Source of the DNA: Willaertia magna
Lineage: Eukaryota > Heterolobosea > Eutetramitea > Acrasida > Naegleriidae
Assembly (NCBI GenBank): GCA_902984215.1
Contig: CADWAF010000356.1
Coordinates: 39,931-103,930 of the forward strand
DNA length: 64,000 nucleotides
Direction of reading: 5' to 3'
The notes beneath the pieces were generated by a model, which did not search any database, was not told the DNA's origin, and saw nothing but the letters and a program-made list of their open reading frames with translations. The position numbers were made by a program, and so were the translations under genes. Below, one piece after another: positions 27,896 to 38,297 of this stretch; the first letter of the stretch is position 1; each line of letters opens with the position of its first letter.

Positions 27896-29812
27896 ATGCA
27901 AAACACAAATGACAATGACTTGCAAAGGTATTTTTTAAATTTAAGAAGACAAGCGCAAAGCATAGCACTAAGCTTTATCCGAACAACTTTTATAAAATCA
28001 AGATATATAACATTATTTCTACAAAGATTTTCATCGTTTTTGGCTGTTTTTCTTTTACTATGTCTCATATCTTTACAATTAAATTATCATTACGATGACC
28101 TGACGAAAGAATTTCGAAAGCATAATTACATGTCCCAAAAGGAATTAGAAGATTTCGTTTTCGAAAATAATACATTACCATCTTTTTTAATAAATTACAC
28201 TTCTAACACACAGGGTGAACCTATTGGATTTTTCCACTCTATTATTAGAAATTCTTTTAATGAAGATAAGTCAAATTTAATTTGTTTAGAAAAACATATA
28301 GTTAATCAATTTAAAGAACAAGTTTTAATAAGAAATACAAATAACACAAAACAAGTACATTCTTATTTAATTAGATTTTATGTAGAAGGATTAGTTGATG
28401 GTACTCTTAAAGAATGGAAGAAAAATATTAATGATACTTCTTTATTACAACAATTTTTAATTTCTACTTATGAAAATCCTATATTATCAGAATTATTTAA
28501 TGACACAAGATTTTATATTTACACTACAGAAAAGGGATTTTTTTATTTATCAAAAGAAACAAAACAAAACTTTGACATTCCAATTTATTACATGAAGATT
28601 CAATGGAATGATGATTGCTTTAATTTGTGGGGAGGATTAGGTCATTTCTTTCCTTATTTATTAAATTTCTTTATTGGTTATGATTCTATTATGCTTAATA
28701 CATTTGTAAAGTTTAATGAAGAATTTAATCATAATAGATCAATAAATAGTGGTATGGTTTATACTAAACAATATGATGAAGTTTATTATTTGAGAGGTTC
28801 TCAAATTGAATATAGTGAACTTGATAAATTATTAGCAAGATTATCACCATTAATTATTTATTTTGTAACATTTATTTTAGTTTATTATTTGTTAAGAACT
28901 ACACATTTAAATATATTTAATTTATTAATAGATGTTCAAGTAAATGTATTTATTTGGAGAAGATTATTGAAAGCCTTTTTAAAGCATCTATTCCAAAATA
29001 TTATGTTTATACCTGTTTTATTAGGTGTTGTTGGATTTATAGATCAATTTTTTAATAATGATCAAAAGATTTCATTATTATTATTTTGCTTAATATGGTT
29101 ATCACAAATATTTATGAATAATATGTGTAACACTAGACAGACAAAATCATATTTTCCATATTTACTTCATTCTTATTGTTTAATTTATATTTTTTATTAT
29201 TTCAGATATGGTCCAAGTTTTACTTATTTAGCTTATTGTTGTTGTTTTACATTTGTTTTAAATGGAATACTTTATTTCTGGAATAATTATGAATACTTTT
29301 ATTTAATTAATACAAATCCAATATTAAGAGATTTTATTAGAAGAGAAAATAATGATTTTGATAATAATGCTTTAGATAGATTATTTGAACAAAATGGTAT
29401 TCCAATGCCAATACTTCCACAACAACAAAGAATAGCTAATATTCAACAATGGGTATTTAACTTAAATGATAACATGCCGACAATGGAGCAAAGGATTGGA
29501 AGATTTAATATACGTGTGACTTTAGCGAATAATCCTCCTCCCACACAACCAGGGAATGTGGATAACAATCAACCTCAACAACAAGATAATACAACTGATC
29601 TTAGAAATACAACAACTCCAATCAATACAGGAACAATAGATACTCCTCTGTTACTTCCAACAACAGATGACACAAGTATGATAAATAATCCCTCCAACAC
29701 AGAGACATCAGCATCAGTAGATGATCAACAAGTATACTATAGTAGTTCTGTTGAAGATGAAGAAGAAGAGGTATGGGAATCAGAAGAAGAAAATACTTTA
29801 ACAACAAACTAA
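27896..29812 (+). CDS. TMEM259: Membralin (TMEM259) homologue
   Basis: This encodes 638 residues. Membralin is a multi-pass ER membrane protein linked in animals and plants to ER-associated degradation. The layout fits: a first membrane segment at ~42-60 (FLAVFLLLCLISLQ), a large luminal loop with N-glycosylation sequons (NNT, NYT, NDT), the diagnostic IGYDSIM block, and a cluster of membrane segments from ~318 to ~460 (SPLIIYFVTFILVYYLL, VLLGVVGFIDQFF, LLLFCLIWLSQIF, CCCFTFVLNGILYFW). HLNIFNLLIDVQ parallels the family's HHQIFVFIVDLLQ. The C-terminal ~170 residues are disordered and acidic. The start follows AAAATTAAAAAAATG. Confidence 0.88.
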   Translation: MQNTNDNDLQRYFLNLRRQAQSIALSFIRTTFIKSRYITLFLQRFSSFLAVFLLLCLISLQLNYHYDDLTKEFRKHNYMSQKELEDFVFENNTLPSFLINYTSNTQGEPIGFFHSIIRNSFNEDKSNLICLEKHIVNQFKEQVLIRNTNNTKQVHSYLIRFYVEGLVDGTLKEWKKNINDTSLLQQFLISTYENPILSELFNDTRFYIYTTEKGFFYLSKETKQNFDIPIYYMKIQWNDDCFNLWGGLGHFFPYLLNFFIGYDSIMLNTFVKFNEEFNHNRSINSGMVYTKQYDEVYYLRGSQIEYSELDKLLARLSPLIIYFVTFILVYYLLRTTHLNIFNLLIDVQVNVFIWRRLLKAFLKHLFQNIMFIPVLLGVVGFIDQFFNNDQKISLLLFCLIWLSQIFMNNMCNTRQTKSYFPYLLHSYCLIYIFYYFRYGPSFTYLAYCCCFTFVLNGILYFWNNYEYFYLINTNPILRDFIRRENNDFDNNALDRLFEQNGIPMPILPQQQRIANIQQWVFNLNDNMPTMEQRIGRFNIRVTLANNPPPTQPGNVDNNQPQQQDNTTDLRNTTTPINTGTIDTPLLLPTTDDTSMINNPSNTETSASVDDQQVYYSSSVEDEEEEVWESEEENTLTTN

Positions 29813-29920
29813 TTAGCTACAAAACAAAAAAGAAAACAAAGGGTAAATTAACAAGGTTTTTGTGACATTACAACTACAAAATGATTTCCCTCCAAAAAAA
29901 TTAAAAAAATTGTATATTAA

Positions 29921-31596
29921 ATGATGATGTTTGGCGGTTCTTTTGGTTCTAAGATTAATACAAACAACAATAATAATACTTCCGAATACTTTATCGCTTC
30001 ATCACCCAAATCAAGTTCGAGGATAACCCCCTTCCCAAGCAACAACAATAATGGAGAAAGGCAAAAAAGAAAACTCTTAGAAAATACAAGAAGATTACCT
30101 ACAAATATTTCAGTTAGAATGAATGAGATTGAACTAATTCCAAAACAAGGAAATTCAGATCTCTTTAAAGAATTTCTATACAGTGATTCCTCTGAGTTAA
30201 ATAGAAGATTTGTTGAACAATCACCAACTTCAAAACAAAGTTCAGATCAACATTCTTATTTTACAAAAGGATTTTTAAATAATAATGTTAAGACAAGTCC
30301 AAGCAATAGAATTAAAACAACAACTATAACAATACCTGCAGATGAAGATGCTAGAACTACAGACGTAGAAGATTTAGAGATTTTAGGTAAACTTGAATCA
30401 ACAATGACTAGAACAACAAATCAAAAAATAAAGAAAGAAAACAATACTCTTCAAATAAAATCTAAAATAACAAACGAAAATAATGAAAATAGAAATGAAA
30501 ATTTTGAATTAAGAAATAAATTATTAAAAATAACTTCTTTAAATGGAAGATTAGAAGATAGAATTAAAACTTTAGAACAAGATAATGATGATTATAAAAG
30601 AATGGCACAAAGTAAAGATATTGTAATAAAAGAATTACATTGTAAATTAGATGAAGTACAATTTCATTTAGGTCAAGAAATATTTACAATACGAGAAAAG
30701 AGTAGAGAATATGAAAATAAAATTGAAGAATTAAATAATTTAATTTTGGAAAAGGAAAAATCAATAGTTGATTCTGATAGAATACATTTAAAGCCAATAA
30801 TTGATGAATATAATTCAACTATAAATAATTTACAAGAACAAATAGAATTAGAAAGGAAAGAATTTAATGAAAATATTTTACAATTAAAAAATATAATTAA
30901 TATAAAAGAAAAAGAAATATTAGATTTAAAAGAGAATCTTAAATTAATTGATGAAAAACAACAAATAATTGAAAAGAAAGAACAAGAAATAAGAACATTA
31001 AAATTATTTAATGAAAATAATATGACAGAGATTGATAGACTTAAAAAACAAACACAACAATTATTAGAAGATAGAAAAGAATTTAGTGAACAAGTAAAAG
31101 AAGAATTAAAAACTCAATTACAGGAAGGTAAATCAAAAGATGAAAGAATATCTTATCTTGAAACATTAGTTTCTAAATTGAAAAGTAAAATGATTGAATC
31201 TATTGATGAATATCAAAATAAATTAAAAGAAAATGAAAATAAATTAAATGAAGAAAAAGATTTAAATCAAGTATTAAAAGATGAATTGACAAGAATAAAA
31301 TTAAATGAAAGATCACTTCAAAAGATTGATATGATAAGAGATAGTATTAAAACTGGAATAAAAGAAATTAATCATTTAATGTCATTAATGGAAACTGATG
31401 GAATACAAATGAGTTCAAATCATTTACAAGAAGGTATGTATTTATTATTTATTTAGATATTAATTTTATAATAGCCTTACAAAATGATGGAGATGTAATT
31501 ATATTAACTAATATTTTATTACAAAGAATAGAATTCTTAAAATCTCAATTAACTGAGAAATATGCTGAACAATTAAATGAATGTCTTCATCAATAA
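29921..31596 (+). CDS. Long coiled-coil protein, two exons
   Basis: Exons 29921-31433 and 31475-31596 give 544 residues. The favoured intron is 41 nt (GTATGT-AG); an AG at 31456 would also keep frame but leave only 23 nt. The first ~190 residues are Asn/Ser/Thr-rich and disordered. From about 190 to 480 there is an almost unbroken heptad pattern rich in Glu, Lys, Leu and Asn (NGRLEDRIKTLEQDND, QIELERKEFNENILQL), so a rod-like parallel coiled coil is likely. The tail (HQ end, LLQRIEFLKSQLTEKYA) is also helical. No family is recognised; structural roles at the cytoskeleton, basal body or membrane tethers would all be compatible. The next gene starts only 22 nt after the stop. Confidence 0.62.
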
Positions 31597-31618
31597 TCTT
31601 AACTACAATAATTAAAAA

Positions 31619-32926
31619 ATGATATCTAGTAGAGGTCATGATGGCAGTAGAAATTTTTATCATTTGAGGTTCAAATATATTGTATTCTTTTTTATTGTAT
31701 TTATACTTTTTCTCTTTTGTTTTCATTTCATAAGGAATAGGATGGTAATGAATCATTTAGACTTATCCGAAGAAAAGATTGATATTACTTACCATCTTAA
31801 TGAAGATGTTATTACTTGTGGATATAGTAATCCTTTTTTTACTAAGGATTTTGGTTTGCAATGTGGAATTACTAATCAATTATTTGAGGCAGTTACTTGT
31901 TTTGCCTTAGCCTATACTTTAAATCCAAAAGCAAAGTTTATTCCTCCAAAGTTTTGTATTGATGGTAATTGGGGATTATGTGCATGTGAAGAATTTACTC
32001 AATTTAGTTATATGTTTGATTTTAATTATTTTAAACAAACAATTAAGGAATTATTTGGAGTAGATGTTATAAGTGATGAAAAGAATAATTTAACATATTC
32101 TTTTCCATTATATGGACATTTAAATTTAACAGGACAGTATCAATCATTAGATATTGCAACACAAATGATAAAAGATAGAATAAATGAAGTACCAGATGTT
32201 AAAACATTAGATGTATTAAATTTAGGTTATGTTTTTCCAAGATGGAAGCCTGAACATTCAGATATTGATTTATATTCAAAAATATTTTTGGCAATTCAAC
32301 CATCCAATTGGATGAGAAGAATTATTGATGATTTTAAACATAAAATATTAACAATGGATAGAACTGAAAAATTAATTGTAATTCATGTTAATTTTCCTGC
32401 AGATTCTATTTCATATTTAGGTTGTCAAAGAACTTTATTTAAACCAACTTATGTTGTTGGATTTTTAAGAGATTATTTAAAACTTCCAAGAAAGAAATAT
32501 TCTTATTTATTGATTGGTGTTGGATTTGAAACTTTAACTCATATGGATATAGAAACAAGTATTTGTCATAGAGAAGGTTATGCTGTTCATTTACAAGATG
32601 AAATTGCACCTTTAACTTTAACGAGGCAACTACACAATTCAGTTTCTTCATTTTGGTTAGCCTTAGAAAGTGATCTCTTTATTTCAACAGTTTGTGAATC
32701 TCAGTTCTCGTCTCACATTTTAAAGATGAGAAATTCTATGAAGAAACTTAGTTGCACTGCAGCTGACATTTCCAAGTCAGAGTTTTCTCATATTTATCCA
32801 AAGGAATTTATTGCAGATAAATCACATTCACCAGTAATGCCATTTTACTATCCCTTACCAAATGTTGGCAAAATGTTTCTTACAAAAAAATGTTCATCCT
32901 ATTTTATTCAAACATCTTTTAAATAA
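31619..32926 (+). CDS. Type II membrane glycosyltransferase-like protein (fucosyltransferase-like)
   Basis: This encodes 435 residues. A single membrane anchor near the N-terminus (about residues 20-40, YIVFFFIVFILFLFCFHFI) and a long luminal domain give the type II Golgi layout. The luminal domain opens with GITNQLFEAVTCFALAYTLN, the N-terminal pattern of GDP-fucose transferases (GxxNQ-(L/M)F/H, then alternating aliphatics). A later strand-loop IVIHVNFPADSISYLGCQR resembles their HxRxGD region, but the Arg and Asp are not clearly conserved. SSFWLALESDLFISTVCESQFS parallels the donor-binding strand. Sequons NLT and NYT-like sites occur. Fucosyltransferase-like is my best guess; substrate is unknown. 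It lies 22 nt downstream of the coiled-coil gene. Confidence 0.5.
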   Translation: MISSRGHDGSRNFYHLRFKYIVFFFIVFILFLFCFHFIRNRMVMNHLDLSEEKIDITYHLNEDVITCGYSNPFFTKDFGLQCGITNQLFEAVTCFALAYTLNPKAKFIPPKFCIDGNWGLCACEEFTQFSYMFDFNYFKQTIKELFGVDVISDEKNNLTYSFPLYGHLNLTGQYQSLDIATQMIKDRINEVPDVKTLDVLNLGYVFPRWKPEHSDIDLYSKIFLAIQPSNWMRRIIDDFKHKILTMDRTEKLIVIHVNFPADSISYLGCQRTLFKPTYVVGFLRDYLKLPRKKYSYLLIGVGFETLTHMDIETSICHREGYAVHLQDEIAPLTLTRQLHNSVSSFWLALESDLFISTVCESQFSSHILKMRNSMKKLSCTAADISKSEFSHIYPKEFIADKSHSPVMPFYYPLPNVGKMFLTKKCSSYFIQTSFK

Positions 32927-32947
32927 TAAAACAATAAATTTGTAATT

Positions 32948-33840
32948 TCAGTAATCGTCCTCATCTTCACTATTCCCCTCCAGATCTTTAATTGTAATAA
33001 GCGCATCATCGTCTTCAAAACAATCACCAAATTGTCAACTCTGTAAATTTTAATTCCTCTTTTAATGAGTCAAGTATTTCTTCAAATTTGTCAGAATTAA
33101 AATCTCTACCACCACCATCACCCCTGTTAAATTCATAACAATTCAACAGGTTTTTGTAATGCATAAAACAAATAAACGTGTAAACCAACTATGTCAGCAT
33201 CCCCGTAAGCTTCAAAAACAAATTTATTCGAACATTCCTATAATAACGATTTCGTTAATAAAATGAACTGAAATATCGTAGTATGTATTTTCGTTGTTTG
33301 TGATACTTGGTTTTGAAGGGTTTACAATAATTGTTGACTGCAAAAAATTTAATTGTTTCTCTTTCTGAAAGTTCTTCAAATAGTCTACGAATTTAATATT
33401 ATTTAAATGTTATTTGCTATAATTAATTGTTTTTCTTTTTTACTTAAATTATTTATTTTTGATAATAATAAAAAGTTTAATTAATATATTTATCTTCTTT
33501 AATATATTTTACTAATTCTTTTGGACAAATTATATTTTCCATTTTATTCAATAAATTTCTCCAATAAACACAAACGAATGGAACTGTGTATAATAATCTG
33601 TTGGTTTATCTACTATTTCATATCTATCATTAATTTTTGTTTTTTGTTATTGCTGTCATAGCAATAAAATCTTCACTGAGTCTTTTCATATTTTTTTGAT
33701 TAAACACCTTATTATTTCTTTAAGGTTTCAAATTACTAAAACTTAATCTTTTTCACTATATTCTTTGTCTTCACCACATCCCTCAGAAGGGAAAAGTAAT
33801 CTCATTTTTTTAATAACACGAATCGGGGTTAATGATCTAT
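32948..33840 (-). pseudogene. Decayed unidentified gene with multiple frameshifts
   Basis: Translating the minus strand gives a series of protein-like segments that jump frame: MRLLFPSEGCGEDKEYSEKD, MKRLSEDFIAM, NDRYEIVDKPTDYY, FVCVYWRNLLNKMENIICPK, DYLKNFQKEKQLNFLQS, YDISVHFINEIVIIGMF, NKFVFEAYGDADIVGLHVYL, YEFNRGDGGGRDFNSDKFEE and FGDCFEDDDALITIKDLEG, ending EDEDDY-stop at 32948-32950. Composition and length are those of a real gene with acidic C-terminus, but at least four frame changes and several stops separate the segments. Introns do not explain them, as no GT-AG pairs fit the junctions. I do not recognise the family. It lies between the fucosyltransferase-like gene and ARPC5. Confidence 0.6.
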
Positions 33841-33880
33841 AAGAAGAATTACAATAAATAAATGTTTAATAACAAATGAT

Positions 33881-34315
33881 TTACAATGTTTTTCTTTCAG
33901 TAAGAACACGTACTATGGAACCCATACCACCCTTCTCTAAAACTTTTTCATGCCATTTGAAGATTGTTTTTGATTCATATTCTCCAGTTTCTAATACACG
34001 GTAGATATATTTCATTAAAACATCTAATTCATCATGATCAAGTGAATCTACAACTTTAGAGATATCGGTTTCTTTAATATTAGTTAAAACTACAGCAACA
34101 ACATCTGCACTCTTCTTTTTGGTTTCTTTATTCTTTGCATTGATTGGTGGATTTTCTAAAGCTTTTTTCATAGCATCAACCCATTTACCTCTATTTATTA
34201 GTTAAGATTAATTGATCATCTCTTTAATTATAATTTTAACTTACCCAGTAACTAAATTTCTTACTTCTTTTTCTCTTGTTGTGATTTGAGTTAAAAATTC
34301 GGAATCCTCAGACAT
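33881..34315 (-). CDS. ARPC5: Arp2/3 complex subunit 5 (p16/ARPC5), two exons
   Basis: Exons 34315-34245 and 34190-33881 (54-nt GTAAGT-AG intron) give 126 residues. The C-terminal two-thirds is unmistakable: ENPPINAKNKETKKKSADVV, LDVLMKYIYRVLETG, FKWHEKVLEKGGMGSIVRVL and the terminal TERKTL. It is the smallest subunit of the seven-protein Arp2/3 complex, which nucleates branched actin networks for lamellipodia and phagocytosis. The N-terminal part is shorter than in animals (126 versus about 151 residues). The start follows CAAAAAAAATG. Together with the CH/FH3 protein it shows an actin-based motility repertoire. Confidence 0.93.
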
Positions 34316-34622
34316 TTTTTTTGTTTTTTGATGGCTTGCAATTATACTAGAGGAGTCATTGACAGCTTTGAAAAAATAATGATAGCTGCAGCACTTGACA
34401 AACGAATGGTTTTGCTCAAACAAATACTACCTGCAATTGCAACCTCTTCCACGAGACTAATCCAACAAACATGTCCCGAAGTAATTTATATGAATGAGCC
34501 ATAAGATGGTACATGAATTGAATTTACTTATTCTTCATACTAACCCAAAGAGGTGAGGTTCCCACCCAAAAATATACAGCAATTAGTGTAAAAAATATTC
34601 AAATTGAAAGCTTTCAATTTCA
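34316..34622. other. Divergent intergenic spacer, no gene seen
   Basis: This 307-bp spacer lies between ARPC5 and the adenylyl cyclase. No reading frame or RNA gene is evident. A GGTGAGGTTCCCACCCAAAA block at 34551-34570 contains the CCCACC-plus-A motif also seen at 22941 before the SAP gene and, in a variant form, at 13261; a promoter role is possible but unproved. Confidence 0.45.
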
Positions 34623-37600
34623 ATGGGATCAGTTTGTTCTATTGTTTCTACAGAGAGCATAGACTCCAATAACGAAGGGAAAACAAAGATATACCCACTT
34701 TATGCCGATGATGATTCAGTGAAGATTATGGAGGTTCGGAAAGCAACTTCCTACAAATTGGTTACATCTAAGGATGTAAGGCCGATGAGAAAAAGATACA
34801 GCTTTAGCGGAATAGAAAAGGCTAATGATGATGTATCCATGATGGAAATATTTTGCTCTTATTTACCTCAACATTTATTCTATAATATTTCTTCGTTAAT
34901 TAAAGAATCTAATGATAAATCATGCATCAGTTTACTAAGTACTTTTGAATATGAAACATGTATATTAATGCTGGATATTAGTGGTTTTACTCAACTTACA
35001 GGCACTCTTTCTAGAGAGAAAAATGGAATAGAATTACTAACAAAATATATAAATCAATATTTTACTACCTTAATATCACAAATATATGAACATGGAGGAG
35101 ATATTGAGAAATTTGCTGGTGATGGTATTATTTGTCAATTCTACAATCCCTTCGATGAAAATAAGAAAAATTCTTTAGTAAATAGTATATTATGTGCTAT
35201 ACAGTGTGCATTAAGAATTCAAGGAAATGAGAGAATACGACAGTTTAAAGTTAATGAATCACTATCTTTAACTCTGCATTGTGGAATATCTGTTGGAAAA
35301 GTAACTTCTAAACATTTAGGTGGTGTGAATGGTTTGTGGCTAAGGTTGACTGAAGGCAAAGCCTTGGGGCTAATGGAAAGTGCTCTGGAACAAAGTGGCG
35401 TTGGCGAAGTTGTAATAACGAATGAAACATACGAGAAAGTTCAATCTTATGTTAATTGTATCAGAATAGATGGGAAAAAGGACAAAAGTAACATTAAACC
35501 CCATCTATTCAAAGTTCAATCATTTAGAAAAGAAAGATTCAAAATTTCTCCTCTACCAAGGATAGCAATGAATAATGAAATAATAGATTCTGTTAAAAAG
35601 TTTATAAATTCACCTGTACAATTAAAGGTTAAGGCTGGACAAATTGAGTGGATAAATGAAATTAAAGCTTTAACAATTGGATTTTTCTCTATAGTGGACG
35701 ACAACAAATATTCATCTGAATTCGAAAAACTTCAGATTTATCATACAGTTGTTAAAGGTACTCAAGAGATAGTAGACAAATATGAGGGATTTATTGCAAA
35801 TTTCCTGGCTGATGAAAAAGGGTTTATTGTGGTGGTGGCATTTGGTTATCCCTACAATCATATGAATGATGCTGTAAGAGCTACAAAGGCTATGCTAGAT
35901 ATTAAACAAATTATTTCTTCTTTTAATTTGCGAGGTGGATTTGGGGTTACTAGTGGGAAATGTTTTATAGGAAACGTAGGTAGTGTACAAAGAAGGGAGT
36001 TTACAATTTACGGAGACAAAGTTAACTTAGCTGCAAGGTTAATGAAGGAATCAGAAAAAGATATGACATTTCCTATTGTCATAGATGCACCAACATCTGA
36101 AGAAATATCAAAGAGCATTTCAGTTGAGTATTGCGAACCTATTAAAGTTAAAGGAATAACTGATTTGGTATATATAGCCAAAGTTTTGGAAAAAACATCA
36201 TCTAACCAACCTTTGTATAGCCATAAGAAACATGAAAGGAGTGGTCCACTATCAGTATCTAATACTTTAAAAGTTGATGATGAGGCTAGTCAAGTTTCAT
36301 CTAGTAGTAGTAACTTCGCTACTATAAACCCTTTACTAGACCTGAAATATCCAATAGGAAGGGAAAAAGAATTTGATATGATTAGTTCTTTGATTGAACA
36401 AAAACTGAGGGAGTTTGAAAACAAATCAATTACGAAATCTAGATTAATAATACTTAAATCAGACATTGGTATAGGTAAATCTGACTTGTGTAATCGATTA
36501 ATACGAGAATGGAAACCAAAATTAGCCTCTGTCTTTAATTCAGCATTAGATACAGAAGAAATGACACCTTTTTATGTTTTTCAAAACAACATACATAGAG
36601 GTATGGTGGAGAGACTGTGTAAAAAGCACAACGTTATAATGGATACTTCACAAATAGACAGTATATTAAGCTCATTTACCTTAAAACAAAAACAAGATTT
36701 ATTGGAAAGTATTTTTGATGAAAAAGAAAGAACATTTCTCCATTTGTTGAATAGGGTTTTTGGTGTGGAATTTGAGGGAAATAGCGAAATAGATTTACAT
36801 TCTGAAACAAGAATTAAGATAGAATGTGATATTATTTCTAAATTTTTGACAAACTCTTGGATTGAAATGGGATATGAAAACAAACCTTGGTTTTTAATAA
36901 TTGATGATTTTCATTTCATGGATAAACATTCTAAAATAGTCCTTAATACTATATCGAATACCTACCCTACTTCCACAACATGTGTGATACTAGTAACTTC
37001 TCGTTTACTTAATGGAAGTGATGAAGTTTTGGAGGCAGATATAAAACGAAAAGAGCTAGAAGATTTATGTAAACAAGCAGATAAAGTTATAGAACTAGAA
37101 CCATTAACGAAAAATCAAACGCGAGAGTTTATTTTGAAATATAATAATGCAAAGTGCATGAAAGATAAGGTACTAGATGTTTTATACGAAAAAAGTGGAG
37201 GAAATCCTCAATTTCTGCTGATTGCTTCAAACTTTTTATTGGAAAAAGGAATTATAATAATTGAAGGGGATGAAGTTAAACTAAAAAACGCTGAGCTCAG
37301 TTTCTCAGAGCTAGATTTACCTTCTTCAATGAGTAGTCTTATACAACATAAAATAGATAGACTTAATCCAAATGAACAATTTATTTTAAAAGTTGCGTCA
37401 GTAATAGGGATGGTATTTGACTATGATACATTAAAAGCAATATTTCCTGAAGAAAGCAGAATTAAAAAACAAGGAAAGATTTCTAAATACTTAGATATTT
37501 TGGTATCCTCTCATAATTTGCTGGAGGAAGTAAATGATGGCAAACAAAGTAGTGAAAATTTGACTGAACCCTCATCTTCTGGCTTACTCAAATTTAAAAA

Positions 37601-38294
37601 TTCTATGATTTTATTTATTGTTTATAATATGATACCCAACGAACAAAAGAGAACTTTGCATTTAAGTCTTTCTAGGCATTACATAGAACGATTATTTAAT
37701 ATTGAAAATCATGTCCTTAGCAATGAGAGATCCAGTCTGGCTTGGTTAATTATTGAAATAGCTCATCACTATTCTACATACTTTGACAAAAATCTTTTAC
37801 AAGAAATATTTTCTAAATTAACTACTGATTCTGTAGAAAACGAAGTAGTGAGTAATTATGTGAAGACTCAAATTGATGAATTAAATTATTCCATTGAATT
37901 TTTGGAGAGAGCCTTACCTCTTCTTGATCTGAGGGCCGATTACGAGAAAGAAAAAGCTTATTCACAGACTCTACTTTCAATTTATCAGCTAATAATAACA
38001 TCTTGGAAAGGTCCAAAGCAATCACCGGTTAAGCAGACAACAATTGATAGACCTATAAAAAACATGGAGATTGGAAGAGAACTTATTGCAAAGCTAAGGC
38101 AACTAAGAGAAAAATTGATGGGACGTGTAGTAACTACTAATTTTCTGTCACTATTTTTAAATATCTCTTTTTCTGATTTTAAGGAAAAATTGATATCAAT
38201 ACATAAACAATGCGCTAGACTGAAACAACTTGAAGGAGCAGATCCCCAAGAAGTACAACAAGAGTTAGAGAAAACTTTGGCTCTATTGCAATAA
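34623..38294 (+). CDS. Soluble-type (ADCY10-like) class III adenylyl cyclase with NTPase module
   Basis: This encodes 1223 residues. The order is cyclase C1 (~105-270), cyclase C2 (~345-510) and a STAND/AAA-type NTPase (~580 onward), the layout of bicarbonate-sensitive soluble adenylyl cyclase. C1 has both metal aspartates: LDISGFT (Asp118) and KFAGDGII (Asp167). C2 has lost its metal sites (IGFFSIVDD, NFLADEKG) but keeps VNLAARLM (from ~467), as in sAC, where C1 supplies the metals. Walker A is DIGIGKSDL (Lys619), and a Walker B-like WFLIIDDFHFMD follows. The C-terminus is helical repeat-like. The N-terminus MGSVCSI offers Gly2 for myristoylation and Cys5 for palmitoylation, suggesting membrane anchoring. 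It makes cAMP from ATP. It ends 3 nt from the convergent gene. Confidence 0.9.
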   Translation: MGSVCSIVSTESIDSNNEGKTKIYPLYADDDSVKIMEVRKATSYKLVTSKDVRPMRKRYSFSGIEKANDDVSMMEIFCSYLPQHLFYNISSLIKESNDKSCISLLSTFEYETCILMLDISGFTQLTGTLSREKNGIELLTKYINQYFTTLISQIYEHGGDIEKFAGDGIICQFYNPFDENKKNSLVNSILCAIQCALRIQGNERIRQFKVNESLSLTLHCGISVGKVTSKHLGGVNGLWLRLTEGKALGLMESALEQSGVGEVVITNETYEKVQSYVNCIRIDGKKDKSNIKPHLFKVQSFRKERFKISPLPRIAMNNEIIDSVKKFINSPVQLKVKAGQIEWINEIKALTIGFFSIVDDNKYSSEFEKLQIYHTVVKGTQEIVDKYEGFIANFLADEKGFIVVVAFGYPYNHMNDAVRATKAMLDIKQIISSFNLRGGFGVTSGKCFIGNVGSVQRREFTIYGDKVNLAARLMKESEKDMTFPIVIDAPTSEEISKSISVEYCEPIKVKGITDLVYIAKVLEKTSSNQPLYSHKKHERSGPLSVSNTLKVDDEASQVSSSSSNFATINPLLDLKYPIGREKEFDMISSLIEQKLREFENKSITKSRLIILKSDIGIGKSDLCNRLIREWKPKLASVFNSALDTEEMTPFYVFQNNIHRGMVERLCKKHNVIMDTSQIDSILSSFTLKQKQDLLESIFDEKERTFLHLLNRVFGVEFEGNSEIDLHSETRIKIECDIISKFLTNSWIEMGYENKPWFLIIDDFHFMDKHSKIVLNTISNTYPTSTTCVILVTSRLLNGSDEVLEADIKRKELEDLCKQADKVIELEPLTKNQTREFILKYNNAKCMKDKVLDVLYEKSGGNPQFLLIASNFLLEKGIIIIEGDEVKLKNAELSFSELDLPSSMSSLIQHKIDRLNPNEQFILKVASVIGMVFDYDTLKAIFPEESRIKKQGKISKYLDILVSSHNLLEEVNDGKQSSENLTEPSSSGLLKFKNSMILFIVYNMIPNEQKRTLHLSLSRHYIERLFNIENHVLSNERSSLAWLIIEIAHHYSTYFDKNLLQEIFSKLTTDSVENEVVSNYVKTQIDELNYSIEFLERALPLLDLRADYEKEKAYSQTLLSIYQLIITSWKGPKQSPVKQTTIDRPIKNMEIGRELIAKLRQLREKLMGRVVTTNFLSLFLNISFSDFKEKLISIHKQCARLKQLEGADPQEVQQELEKTLALLQ

Positions 38295-38297
38295 TAT

